Of a stretch of 64,000 bases of DNA, positions 33,395-45,006 are shown piece after piece (positions within the stretch are counted from its first letter, which is position 1; each line of letters opens with the position of its first letter). The position numbers and the translations under genes were made by a program. The notes beneath the pieces were generated by a model that searched no databases, had not been told where the DNA came from, and worked only from the letters and a program-made list of their open reading frames with translations. Origin of the DNA: Welwitschia mirabilis (Eukaryota > Gnetophyta > Gnetopsida > Welwitschiales); the NCBI GenBank assembly GCA_051453625.1, contig JBOZIK010000001.1, positions 254,854,784 through 254,918,783 on the forward strand, in the 5' to 3' direction.

Positions 33395-33973
33395 AGCCAT
33401 CATTCTCTCATTTAGTGTCCCCATCTAATCCATAATTTTGAACTTCAAACTACTCATATACTTTGTAATCCTTTCAGTAAGCCTCTGTTCCATATTTGGA
33501 AGGATATATTAAATGTAATGTACTATGGAACCTCTTGCAATACTACTTTTAGGGAAGATCTATGAACAAAAAGCTTCTTTTGTTCTCTAGGGATGTGAAT
33601 ACCCATGTCTTAGAGGTACCTAGTTGACGTAGTTAGATGAGACTATGAAGGTACAACCTTAGCCTTTAAAATGCCATACTTATGGAAGATGATTATCAAG
33701 AGGTTAGATATCCTAAAGTTTGTAGAGACCTTACCTCTAGTGTTGCTCTCAATCTACACTACGTGAATAAAGATAGGTTCATCTACTTTTTACCTCTGAA
33801 TGTGATAAAAATCTATAGGTATACCATCACATAATGGCTATTGTGAAACATGAAACTAATGTTGTGAATTAGTTCTTATTGGAGTACTCTATATGCTACT
33901 AGCAAATGAGTCACAATTACCCCCTTGTAATCTTTTACAATATCCTATGTGATATCTAATAAAGTGTAGTGTT
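33395..33973. other. Unassigned 579 bp between A2 and the D/E array
   Basis: No LTR of either family and no domain motif recognised on either strand. It is noticeably less AT-rich than its surroundings. It could be host DNA or a remnant of another element. Confidence 0.4.
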
Positions 33974-35317
33974 TGTTGTTTTATAATTTATAGATTTAAA
34001 GCTAAGTTTGGACTTAGCTATTGTTCATCCTTAGGGATAACATGGGAAGTAATTCAGAATTGCACTAACTTAAACTTTAATGCAAGTTTAAGAAAAGGAA
34101 AAAGAGGAAAGAGGTAATTTTAGAAGTTGAGTTAAAACTTTATCTTGAGAGAGGAGTAAAGCAAGCTATCTCTAAGATATGGTCATTTTATTTTCAATTA
34201 ATTCTTCCCTTTGATGTTGTCCAATTGCCTTTCTATAATACACTTAAATCATCAAATGCTTTTAACCCAAATCTTGATGAAATTATCTCATTCTCCATAT
34301 GAGTAATGGTGAACTCAATTACTACTTAATTTCTAAAGCTTAAAATAATAATAGAAAGTAAGCACTTAAGTACTTAAAATCCATAAAATTAAAGGACTTA
34401 AATCAATTATTAAAAGAGCTCATACAAATGTAATAAAGTTTAATGATTAGAGTAGTTACCTAAGCATTCCAATTATAATGTTACTCATGAATTGAAATAA
34501 AAAGTAACAACTTTTGTATTAAAAAAATAACAAATTTTTTATAGTGAAGGAAAAAAGATGTATGAGGAACTTCTTAGCAATCCTCAAAGAGAAGATGAGT
34601 CTCCTATAGAGTCACTTAGAAATATATCATAATTCAAGGATCCCAGGTTCCATAATTCTCCAAGGTAAAAGATGACATAATGAAGGGTTGAAGACCCTTT
34701 TATAAGAAGAGATGGGAAAGAGGAATGGTTATAAATCCTTGGCTTATAGCATTAGGTGGATGTTACATAATGACAACACTTAGGTAAGATGGTTTTTCTT
34801 CTTTTTCATTTGGTAAAGATGCTTATGATGGCACTAACACTTGGCTCTGGATTGCTGCAACTACTACCTACTGATGTCTACATCATGTGTTTTCACTATC
34901 ATCTTACTCAGCCCTACTAAATGTTGTATTGCAAATCCTCATCATTACCATCACATATCAACAACAATGCAATTAATTTCTATTGTGAAATTAGATTGAT
35001 CCCATAATTACATTAGTTTTAGTCATCCATGATAAGTCAAGAACATGAGTTGGAAATAGTTTTCTCAAATATGTCGGCAGCACTAGTAGTCCTAGTCAGC
35101 ACTATCGGCATTTTACACTATTTGATGATCAAATTAAGGCATGTCCTTTAATTAATTATAATTCATCTAAAAATTTTATGAGCATACCATAAATTCATAA
35201 TTAATATGAAAATCAATGGAAGACATATTTTATGATAAAATTAATAATATTAATGTATTCTATTAAGATTAATTAGTTATTTAACTTGACTGTAATGTCA
35301 GTTTTTACATGTTATCA
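33974..35317 (-). repeat. 3' LTR of element D
   Basis: 1344 bp. On the minus strand it begins TGATAACATG after GGGGTG and ends AAAACAACA. TATA box (TTATAAAAGGG as reverse complement) at 34696-34706. Palindromic U3 island at 35077-35112. Confidence 0.82.
34696..34706 (-). promoter_or_regulatory. TATA box in D 3' LTR
   Basis: The reverse complement reads TTATAAAAGGG followed by TCTTCAACCC, as in the C LTR. Confidence 0.5.
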
Positions 35318-36850
35318 CACCCCTAACTAGTCTTTTACTAGTGTTTCATGGAAAAATTGTCAAAGTCAAAAGTACTTAAGTGTACGAATGATGTAACTTT
35401 GAAAACTTTTATGACCAATTTTTTGGAATTAAGGCTTAAAATAAAAAATTGCCATGTTAAAAATGGATGTTGTACTATCTAACCAAAATTGAACTTTGTC
35501 CTTAAATTTTATGGTGAAAAATGTTAAAATTATTTTAAGAACATAGTTTTAGACATATCGCAATGAGTTCTTTTAATTAAAACCATGCAAAACGATGCAA
35601 CTAAGCTAAGTAAAAGGAAAAATGTACTGCAACAAAAAGCTAAGGGAAAGGAGAACTAATTATGATAAAACAATGCTAAGTAAAAGATTTATTAATTAAA
35701 AATATTTATGCCCTAAAAGTTATTTCTCATGAAAGTGAGTATGAAGTGAAGTAAAATAGTCTAGAGTGAAATGAAGATGAAAAATGCATCAAATGCACTA
35801 AACCAGAAATTGATAAATAAATGAGAAAAAATTTCTAAATTAATAATCCTTTATTATATTTTTGTATTTTTATTAGATTGCCATATCGACTAAGCAAAAT
35901 ATTAACTAAGTAGCTTATAGGAATTTAAGAAATTATAGCAAATCCTAAGTATGAAATTTAAAAGATAATAATTCACATAGAGCCTTTAACTCTCACCTTT
36001 GTTGTTCCTTTATTTTTTATTTTTACCTTGACATATGTCCTTAGGTTTAAGCCTTTCAATCACATTGAACATCTAGTGTTATGACATTTTCTACCAATAG
36101 ATTTAAGCATTTCATTTTATGTACAAATTAGTGCTACATTACAAGGAAGCACTTATATCCTTAATGTAGTTGAACATGTCACAATTAGATTATTAGAGCT
36201 AAATTACTAGCAAGTGCTCATAGCCTCGATGTAGTTAACTAGACCCAATTAAGTGATTTAGAGAATAGATATATTATTTTCTTTTTTCCATCTTCCCATA
36301 GTCATTTTTTTATGCATATTAAGGGGTCATTAGCTCATTAGCATAGTTAAGATAAGTCTTGTTCCCTTAAAAGGCTTTAGAATTAAGAAACACATATGAA
36401 GGTAAATTTCCCCTTCTCAACCAAGTATTTCTAAAACTAGAGACTTTAATTGAATGTGTCTTTAACCAACACACTCAAAATAAACATACGTTTCCCTAGA
36501 AACCCATAACTAAACAAAATTTTAACCATTACTTAGATGATACTGAGATAGCTTATATTGATTTTTGATTAAGGGATATTAAATTAGATTAATAAGTTTT
36601 AAAAACTCATGGGTTGATGGATTGAGTGGATGATTTTTAGGCTTAATGAAGTGATTTAAAAATGGATTTAGTAAGAGGTGCGATTTGAAATGGTGGTAAG
36701 CTGAATAATAATGATGTGGATAAGTGCTCATAAGAAAATCATCCTTAAGAAAAACATGCATTTTTATAGGATGACTTATTATAAAAAACTTAAAGGTTTT
36801 GCAATTATTAGGTTTAGATTTGGAGAAGTGATAATCAAATGATAGTAAAT
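35318..36850 (-). other. Element D 3' internal region
   Basis: Non-coding. Contains the PPT CTAGTAAAAGACTAG on the minus strand (just above 35320) and the ~65-bp dimer (36110-36239). It aligns with the same part of E and C. The minus-strand frame 36579-36761 has no recognisable product. Confidence 0.6.
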
Positions 36851-37300
36851 AATGGAAGATATTGGCTTAAGAGGAAACAATCAAAGTTACAAGTTTCATT
36901 AAGCTAATTAGCCTCTTCATGACCACTTGATAATTTTATCATGTTGAAAATATTTAGGTTCACAATTATGTTTCCAAATGATATCTTCACTTGACCATTC
37001 CTATAGTTAATTAAAGCATTTAATTTTTCAAGGAAGGGTCTTCCTAAGATGATGGACACTAAATTTCATTTGATCATATTCATATCTAAAACTACGAAAT
37101 TAGTTGAGAAATAGCAGTTACTAACTTGAATTATTACATCCTTCACTATTTATAAGGGTAACTTCATAGAATTATCTACTAAGTATAATTGGATTTTAGT
37201 GCATTTAAGGTCATTTAAAACTACTTCTTTGTAAATATAATGGGATAAAATGTTAATTCCTACTTCCAAAATCTAACAGGGATTATTTAATGTTTTTATC
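36850..37300 (-). pseudogene. Element D protease remnant (Athila type)
   Basis: On the minus strand a frame has LLDFGS (37265-37282; Athila-type proteases use LDLGAS), followed in shifted frames by SIILGRPFL (around 37030-37056), LNALINYRNG and SFGNIIVNLNIFNMIKL. These are the conserved blocks of Tat/Athila protease and its C-terminal extension. The enzyme would have matured the Gag precursor. Several frameshifts make it inactive. Confidence 0.75.
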
Positions 37301-37399
37301 TCCAATTGTAATACCTATCATGAAGAAATTTGAGTCTTTGAACCTAGGTAGAAACTGGTTTTGGATGATTCCACTAGTCTGTTGGGCTAAGAAGGCTTT

Positions 37400-38640
37400 G
37401 CTCTTAACATTTATGCATTTTTTTTACAGTGCACGTATCTTTAAGAAATTTCTCGTATGAGGGTACCTTTTTAATTACTTCTAAAAGAGGAACGTTGATC
37501 TTAACTTCTTTAAAAATTTTTAAGGCCTCGAGTTATTATTTTTTAATGTTCTTCTTTCCAAGATGTTGGGGAACAGATAAAGGCTCTTTAAATGTGGACA
37601 AAGGTTTTTTTAATTCTATTACCTTCTCTTTATTTAAATCTTTGGAAAAAGATAAAGTTTTTAGTAAGGAGTTGTGTCTTTCCTTTTATTTTACCCTCAT
37701 CTTTAGATGTACTCTATGTTAACCTTTGGTTAATTTTTATGTCATTCTAAGTTAAATTACCTTGATTTATTCTAATTGGATTAATCCTTCTTCAAAAAAT
37801 CTAAATCCCTTGGGATTTGGTTGAGTACTCATTAGGAGTTTACTAGGATCCCTATGCTTTAAAATAGAAAGAATCTATAACTGGATTTTTTGAACTAATT
37901 GAAAACTTTTAAAATGGATTGGATGTCTTACTAGAGTTTCATTAATGAAGAGGAATGTTGGTTCAGGATTTATTGATGGTTTTAGTTAATTTGGACTTGG
38001 TTTTCCATGAATTTATTTACAAATTCTTTAAAATGATTGGATAGAGATGGTTTTTGATAGTTGATTTGAAATGGATGAAATGAGGATGAAGGAAATGGAT
38101 TAGTTGATTAACTAATTTGGTTATCTTACTTTCAAGAAAAATTAGGATGATTCCTCTACTCAAGATTATATGTGTTGGAGTATGGGTTATTTTTCATGTT
38201 CTGCCACTAGTGTCCTATTATATTAACTTGTTTGTTAACTATGTTTTCTGATAAGGGAATGGAGGGAAACTTAGCTATTTCATGGATATTAATGTGGAAA
38301 ATTATGCATTCTAGCTTAACAACCATGGATAAAGGTGAAGGTGATGTGGTTAAAGATTTAAATCTCTAAGCTAATTCATTTACTTAATTATTTACCTCTA
38401 AATTTGATAGAATCTTAAATATGCTTGTGGATCTCATTGAGTGATGGAATCTTGAGGGCTTAGTAGGTTTTTCCAAATTCTTTAAACTCTTAGCTACATT
38501 TTTTAAGTACTTCAAAACCTCATCTAGGTGCATGCTAAGAAAATTTCCTTCACTTATCATCTTACATCTTACTAATTAGAAGTTATTGGTAGATAACCCA
38601 TCATAGAAGAAACTTATCTTCATCAATTAGTAGGAAAAGG
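37400..38640 (-). pseudogene. gag: Element D gag C-terminal half, truncated
   Basis: The segment at 37425-37560 is clean and reads EALKIFKEVKINVPLLEVI, then KKVPSYEKFLKDT, a block typical of the Gag/protease linker of Athila-type elements. The motif with N-H-P-N..W is recognisable near 38138-38187. The plus-strand open frame 37429-37722 is the complement of this block. The N-terminal half of gag is missing: relative to E about 1.18 kb is deleted at 38620. Confidence 0.72.
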
Positions 38641-38901
38641 AAAGCAAACGGTGTAATGCAAAGTTTAATTTAATGTTTAAAATTTTTTTAATGTTTTACT
38701 CCAAAAGCAATATGCAAACAAAATGTTATATCTACATAAAAGAAATTAGTACAAAATTAAAAAGAAACTTTAAAAATAAGCCAGATTAGTTTAGGTTTCA
38801 TTAGAAAGAAGACCAATATCCATTACTAGAAAGTTAAAAAGTATTTATAAAAACTTTCAAAAATGAAAAGTAGTATTTCTCTAATCTGCCACCATGACAT
38901 T

Positions 38902-38920
38902 ATCCCTAGCAACGATGCTA
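38902..38920 (-). other. Primer binding site of element D (tRNA-Asp type)
   Basis: The minus strand reads TTAGCATCGTTGCTAGGGA close to the end of the middle LTR, a decayed TGGCGCCGTTGCCGGGGA. Confidence 0.75.
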
Positions 38921-38930
38921 AAAACATGTT

Positions 38931-40269
38931 CATTATTTTATAATGTTTGTATTTAAAGCTATGTTTACATTAGCTATTATTCTTCATCAAGGATAATATG
39001 GGTAGTGATTTGGAATTACGCTAGCTTAAACTTTAATATAAGTTACAAGTTTAAGAAAAGAAAAAGAGGAAAGAGGTAATTCTATAATTTGAGTTAAAAG
39101 TTTATCTTGAGAAAGGAGGAAAGCACGTGAGCTCGAAGATATCATCAATTTATTTCCAAGCAATCTTTTACTCTGATGTTGTCTAATTACCTTCCTATAA
39201 TTAAACATAAATCATTAAATGCTATTGTCCCAAATCATGATGACATTATCTTATTCACCATATAAGTAATGGTGAACTCAATTACCACTTGCTTTTCAAA
39301 GCCTAAAATAATATTAGAAATTAATAGCTTGAGTACTTAAAATCTATAAAGTTAAAGGACTTAAAACTAAGAACTAAAAGAGCTCACATAAATATAATAA
39401 ATTTCAATGGTTAAAGTAGTTACCTAAGCATTTCAATTATAATATTACTCATTAGTAACAACTCTTGTATTGTAAAAAGGAATAACTTTATAGTATAGGA
39501 AGAAACATATATGAAAAACTCCTTAGCAATCCTCAAAGGCTAGATCACTTCCCCAAAGAATTGCTTAGAAAGCCATCATAATTTGATGCTTTAAGGTTCT
39601 ACAATTCTCCAAAGTTAAAGATGATACAATGAAGGGTTAAAGGCCCTTTTGTAGGAAGAGGTTAGGGAGAGGCATGATTACAAGCCCTTGACTTGTATTG
39701 TTAGGTGGACAGTTACATAATGATGACATTTAGGTAGGATGGTTTTTCTTCTTTTTTATTTGGTAAATATGCTTATGAAAACACCAACAATTAACTCTTG
39801 AGTGTTGTAGTTGATACTTACTAATGTATATACCATGTGTATTCATTTTCATACTACTTAGCCCTACCAAATATCATGTTGTGATTTCTTGTCATTACTA
39901 CCATGTGTTAAGAAAAATGTAATTAATTTCTAATGCAGAATTAGATTGAGCCTATAATTGCATTGGCTTTAGTCCTTCATGACAATTCAGTAACCCGAGT
40001 TTTAAAATAATCTGCTTATATATACCAGTAGCATTAGTAGTCCTAGCCGACAACACGAACATTTTAGGCTATTTGATGATAAAATTAATGCATGTCCTCT
40101 AATTGAGCATAATTCATCTGAAAATGTCATAGACGTATCATAAGTTCATAATTAATGTGAAAATCAATGGAATACATATTTTTATGATAAAATTAATGAT
40201 ATTAATATCTTCTATTAAGATTAATTGATCATTTAACTTGATTGTAATGTCAATTTTTACATGTTAACA
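38931..40269 (-). repeat. Middle LTR, shared by E and D
   Basis: 1339 bp. It acts as 3' LTR of E and 5' LTR of D. It begins TGTTAACATG on the minus strand. TATA-like TACAAAAGGG is degenerate (near 39645). U3 island at 40024-40060. Confidence 0.82.
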
Positions 40270-41725
40270 TCCTTTCTAACTAGTCTGTTGCTAGTGCCTT
40301 AGTAAAATGTTGATGATGAAATGATTAAACATGGAAGAATTATCGAAGTCGAAAGAAAATAAGTATGTGAATGATATAAGTTTGAAAAGTATTATGACCA
40401 AATTTCTAGAATTAAGGCATAAAGTGAAAACTTTTGACATTAAAATTAGATATTATATTCCCTAACTAAAATTAAACTTTCTCCTTAAATTTTATGATGA
40501 AAAATGTTAAAATTATTTTTAGAACATAGTTTTAGATAGATTACAATAAGTTTTTTTATTTAAAACCATGAAAAATGATATAACTAAGTTAAGTGAAATG
40601 AAAAACTAACTTTAGTGAAAAGCTAAGGAAAAGAAAACTAACTATGATATAGAAATGCTAGGTGGAAGGTCTATTGATAAAAAACAGTTTATGCCTTGGG
40701 AGTTATTTGTCATGAAAATGAGTATGAAGTGAAGTGAAGTGGTATAGCATGAAATGGATATGATAAATACATCAAATGGACTAAACCATAAACTGATAAA
40801 TAAATGAGCAAACATTCCTAAGTTGATGGTCGTTTATTATAATTTTATATTTTTATGAGATTTAGATATCGACCAAGCAAAGCGTTAACCAAGTAGCTCA
40901 CAGGAATTTAAGAAATCATAGCAAATCCTAAGTATGAAAGTTATTTTTATTTTTACCTTCACATATGTTCTTAGTTTTAAGACTTTGAATTACTTAAGCA
41001 TCTAGTATTACAACATTTTCTACTAATAGAGTTAAGCATCTCATTTTATACAAAAATCAGTGCTAAATTACTAATGAGCATGTATATTTCTAATATAGTT
41101 CAACATGTCATAAGTAAATCATTATAGATGCATTACTAGTAGGTATTCATAGGCTTGATGCAGTTAACTAAACCCAATTAAGTGATTAATGTGGCATTCA
41201 TTTAGAGAAGAGATATATTACTTTCTTTTGTTCATCTTTCCATCATTATTTTTTATGCATATTAAGGGTTCATTGGCTCATTAGCCTAGTCAAGACAAAT
41301 ATTTTCCCCATTAAAGGCTTCAGACTTAAGCAACACATATGAAGTTAAATATCCACCTTTTTAACCAAGTTTTTTTGAAACCAGAGACTTTAAATGAATG
41401 TGTCCTTAACCAACACACTTGAGATAATCATCTCTTTCCTTAAAAACCCATAATTAAACTCGATTTTAACCATTACTTAGGTAATATTAGGATTGCTTAT
41501 TATTGATTTTTGATTTAAGAGGCATTAACCTAGGTTAGTAAGTCTTAAAAACTTATGTGTCAATGGCTTGAGTGGATGATTTATGGACTTAATGAAGTGA
41601 TTTAAAAATGGATTTCATGAATGACAAGGTTTAAAAGGGTAATGAAATGAGTGATAATGATATGGAGGAGGGATCATGAAAAAGTCATCCTTAAGAAAAA
41701 CATGCAGTTTTATAGGAGGACTTAT
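40270..41725 (-). other. Element E 3' internal region
   Basis: Non-coding. PPT next to the LTR and ~65-bp dimer at 41035-41168. It aligns with the D and C 3' internal regions. Confidence 0.6.
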
Positions 41726-42340
41726 TCAAAAAGACTCAAAGAATTTGTAATTATCAGGTTTAGAATCAGAGAAGAAATAATCAAATAATAGTAAAGAATG
41801 GAAGATATTTGGATCAGAAGTAGAACATTCAAAGTTGCAAGTCTCATTAAGCCAATTAGCCTCTTTAGGATTCTCTGGTAATTTTATCATGTTAAAAATA
41901 TTTAGATTCACAGTCATGTTACCAAATTATATCTTCATCTAATCATTTTTGTAGTTAATTAAAGCATTTAAAGATATAAGGAAAGATATTCCTAAGTTAA
42001 TGGAGACTAACTTCATTTGATCATACCCATCTTTAAAACTATGAAGTTGATTAGAAAATAGTAGTTATTAACTTGAATTATCAAGTTCTAAACTATTACT
42101 AAGATGAATTCATAGAATTTTCTATCAAATTTAATTGTATTTTACTGTATTTAAGGTTATTTAAGTCAAGTCCTTATAAATATAATGGGGTAAAATGTTG
42201 ACACTTACTTCCAAGTCTAACAAGGATTACTTAATGTTTTTGTCTCTAATTGTAATACCTATTATGGGGAGACCTAAATCTTTGTACTTAAGTGGAAATT
42301 GGTTTTGAATGATTGCACTAGTATATTCAAGTGTCTTTTC
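41726..42340 (-). pseudogene. Element E protease remnant (Athila type)
   Basis: On the minus strand: KYKDLGLPIIGITI, then SLLDLEVSVNILPHYIYKDL (catalytic Asp in LLDLEVS at about 42215-42235, matching LLDLGASVN of Athila-type proteases), and finally an open frame 41726-41917 starting MTVNLNIFNMIKLPENPKEA, the conserved block after the protease. The Gly-Ala of the active site is changed to Glu-Val, so it was inactive even apart from stops. Confidence 0.78.
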
Positions 42341-42599
42341 ATAATGCACATATTTTCAAGGGATTTCATGTATGAAAGCACATTTTAATCACTTCTAAAA
42401 TATTCATGTTAACTTAATTTATTTAAAAATTTATAAAGCCTCAAGTTTTATTTTTTAATGTTCTCCTTTATAAGACATAAAGGAAAAAGTAAATGCTTTT
42501 TGTTTGTGGGCAAAGATTCTTCTAAGTTTATTACTTTTTTACTAATTCAAAGTTTGGGGAAAAGGTAAAGGTTCTTAATAAGAAGTTATGTTTCTTTCT

Positions 42600-43950
42600 T
42601 TTCCTTTTTTCTTGTCTTTAGATTTACTTTATGTTAACCCTTAGTTAATTTCTATGCCACTTCTAAAGCAAATGGCTTTAATTTGTTCTAAGTGGTTTAA
42701 CCCTTCTTTAATAAATCTAACTCACTTGGGATTTGTTTAAGCCCTTATTTGGAGTTTACCTAGGTCTCTATGATTTAATATGGAAAGACTCTATAAGTAG
42801 GTTTGTTGCACTACTTAGAGGATTTTTAAAATGGATTGGATGTTTTACTTAAGTTTAATTAATGAAAAGGAATGTTGGTTTAGGACTGATTCATTGTTTT
42901 GGTTAATTTTGACTTAGTTTTCCATGAATATATTTATGGATTCATCAAAAGCATTGAATAGACATAGTTTTTAATAGTTGACTTGAAATGGATGGAATGA
43001 GGATAAAGGAGATGAGTTTCTTGATTGATTAATTTGATTGTCTTACTTTTAAGAAAAATTTGGTGATTCCTCCATCATAGGTTATATGTGTTGAAGTATG
43101 GGCCATTTTTCATGTTCTACTACTAATGTGCTACTACATTAACTTGTTCATTAACCATATTTTGAAATAAGAAAATGGAGGGATGATTAGCTGTTTTATC
43201 GATATCAATGTAACAAACTAGGCATTTTGTCTTAGTAACCATGTATGAAGTTACAGATGAGGTGGTTAAATATTTATCTCTCTGAGATACTTTTTTTATT
43301 TTGTTATTTATCCTAAAATTTTCTATAATCTTAAATATGCTTGTGGATCTTACTAAGTGATAAGATCTTGATGGTTTGACAAATTTTTTCCAATTCTTTA
43401 AACTCTCAGTTATACTTTATAAGTACTTCCAAACCTCATCTAGGGGAATGCTAAGAAAATTTCCTCGACTTATCATCTCAGCTAATTATTAGTTATTGGT
43501 AGACAACCCATCATAGAAGAAATTTATCTTTTTACCTAGTTTAAAATCATGTTGGGATAATTTTAGTAATAAGTCTTTAAATTTTTCTAAGGTCTAGGAA
43601 AAATTTCATGGTCCGTCTATTGGAAATTCATGATTTCTTTCTTTAGGACATTTTTCTTATGATTGAGAAATAATTTGAAGATGAAGGCTTTATGAAGGTC
43701 AGATCATGATCTAATAGACATAGGCTTAAGGGTATACAATAAAGATTTTGCCTTTTTCTTCAAGAAAAAATAGGAATTATGTAAGCCTAAGAGCATCATC
43801 TATGTTTGAGTATTGCAAGATTGATAAAATGCATGCAAATTCCTTAAGATGGAGATACAAATCTTTAGATTTAATACCATGAAAATAAGACAAAAGTTGT
43901 ATGGTGCAGGGTTTAAATTTTAGCCTTTAGTTAATGGATGATGACATTAT
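42600..43950 (-). pseudogene. gag: Element E Gag (Tat/Athila type)
   Basis: The minus strand shows the retrotrans_gag end: TLEKFKDLLLKLSQHDF, KKINFFYDGLSTNN, AEMISRGNFLS, then a decayed N-P-G-W-R-N-H-P-N-F-S-W-like block at about 43056-43100, and near the end LEQIKAICFRSGIEI, corresponding to the AITLRSG motif that closes Tat/Athila Gag. Stops are at Gln/Trp positions, with several frame changes. E keeps a fuller gag than D or B. No RT or integrase follows, as in non-autonomous gag-bearing LTR elements. Confidence 0.78.
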
Positions 43951-44976
43951 GCAAGAGGGTATTTCTAAGTATTATTGGTGAAGGTAGTCTTAGAGAGTTT
44001 GCCTATTTTGGTTAGTGTTGGTTATAACAACTTAACATTTGACCACTTCTTAGATGAAATAGTAGGTCATTAATCTATTAATCATTTCTTAGTAAGACAA
44101 AGATCCATCTTTAAAAATTGAGTAGATTATTTGGATCATTTTATTATTGTTATGATGAGGAGGTTTATTGATTATTTCGGTTATTTTATAAGGATAAGTT
44201 TTGATCCTTTTAAGAATCATCACGAGCTTGATTTTCATTTTGAATCTAAGGTCTTGTATTCTTTTGTAATTAGTGTAGGAATTCATGTTATTATGAATTA
44301 ATCTTCTAGTTTTATCATGGGTTTAGATTATGCATAACAAGTTTAAAATGTTTCAAAAACATTCTAGACAAGTTTCAACTCAATTTTTCACAAAGCCTAT
44401 AAATTTATTTGATTTCAAGATCTGCATAAAAGATTCAGTTAAAGTTTCAGAGCATTTTATGGTGAAACAATAATAGCACAAATAAGTAAAGGTGGTAGCA
44501 CTAGTCAAGTTACAAAAAATAGGTTTGGTTTTTATATAAAGGATTATCGAGTTCATGTAGAATTTTTTGAGTAATAGAGTCATAGAAAAATTAAACAAAG
44601 ATAACAAACATGAGAAAACATAATGAAAATAGTAAAATATGTGTAGATTTTTAAGGATTTTAACACACATTAAATTCATGAAAAGAAAAATGCAAAAAAT
44701 CATAAGAAAACATATCAGGAAAAGAAAAGCATGCAATGTAATGTAAAGTTTAATTAAAAGTTTTTTTAGATTTTACTCCAAAAGTGATCTGCAAATAAAA
44801 TGTTAGACCTTCATAAAGAAAGTTAGCAAAAATTTAAAAAAAAACTTTAAAAACAAGTTGAACTAATTTGGATTTCACTAGAAAGAGGGCTAGTACCCAT
44901 CACTAGAAAGACAAAAACTATTTATAAAAACTTACAAAAAAGAAAGTAGTACTCCTCTGAGATATTAAAGTACCAT
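43951..44976 (-). other. Element E leader and N-terminal gag region
   Basis: Open frames 44089-44286 and 44380-44736 on the minus strand lie between PBS and the recognisable gag. The first is basic (Lys/Arg-rich) and could be the decayed N-terminus of Gag. The second is a Phe/Leu-rich low-complexity frame I do not recognise. Confidence 0.35.
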
Positions 44977-44998
44977 TATTCCTACTAATAACATCAAC
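44977..44998 (-). other. Primer binding site of element E (decayed)
   Basis: The minus strand reads TGTTGATGTTATTAGTAGGAAT just after the LTR end. It is in the right place and similar in layout to the D site, but heavily changed. Confidence 0.5.
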
Positions 44999-45006
44999 AG
45001 TCTATT

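Noticed and set aside
37429-37722. 97-residue open frame on the plus strand
   Set aside because: The minus strand here encodes the clean Athila-type Gag/protease linker, so the plus-strand frame is its complement.
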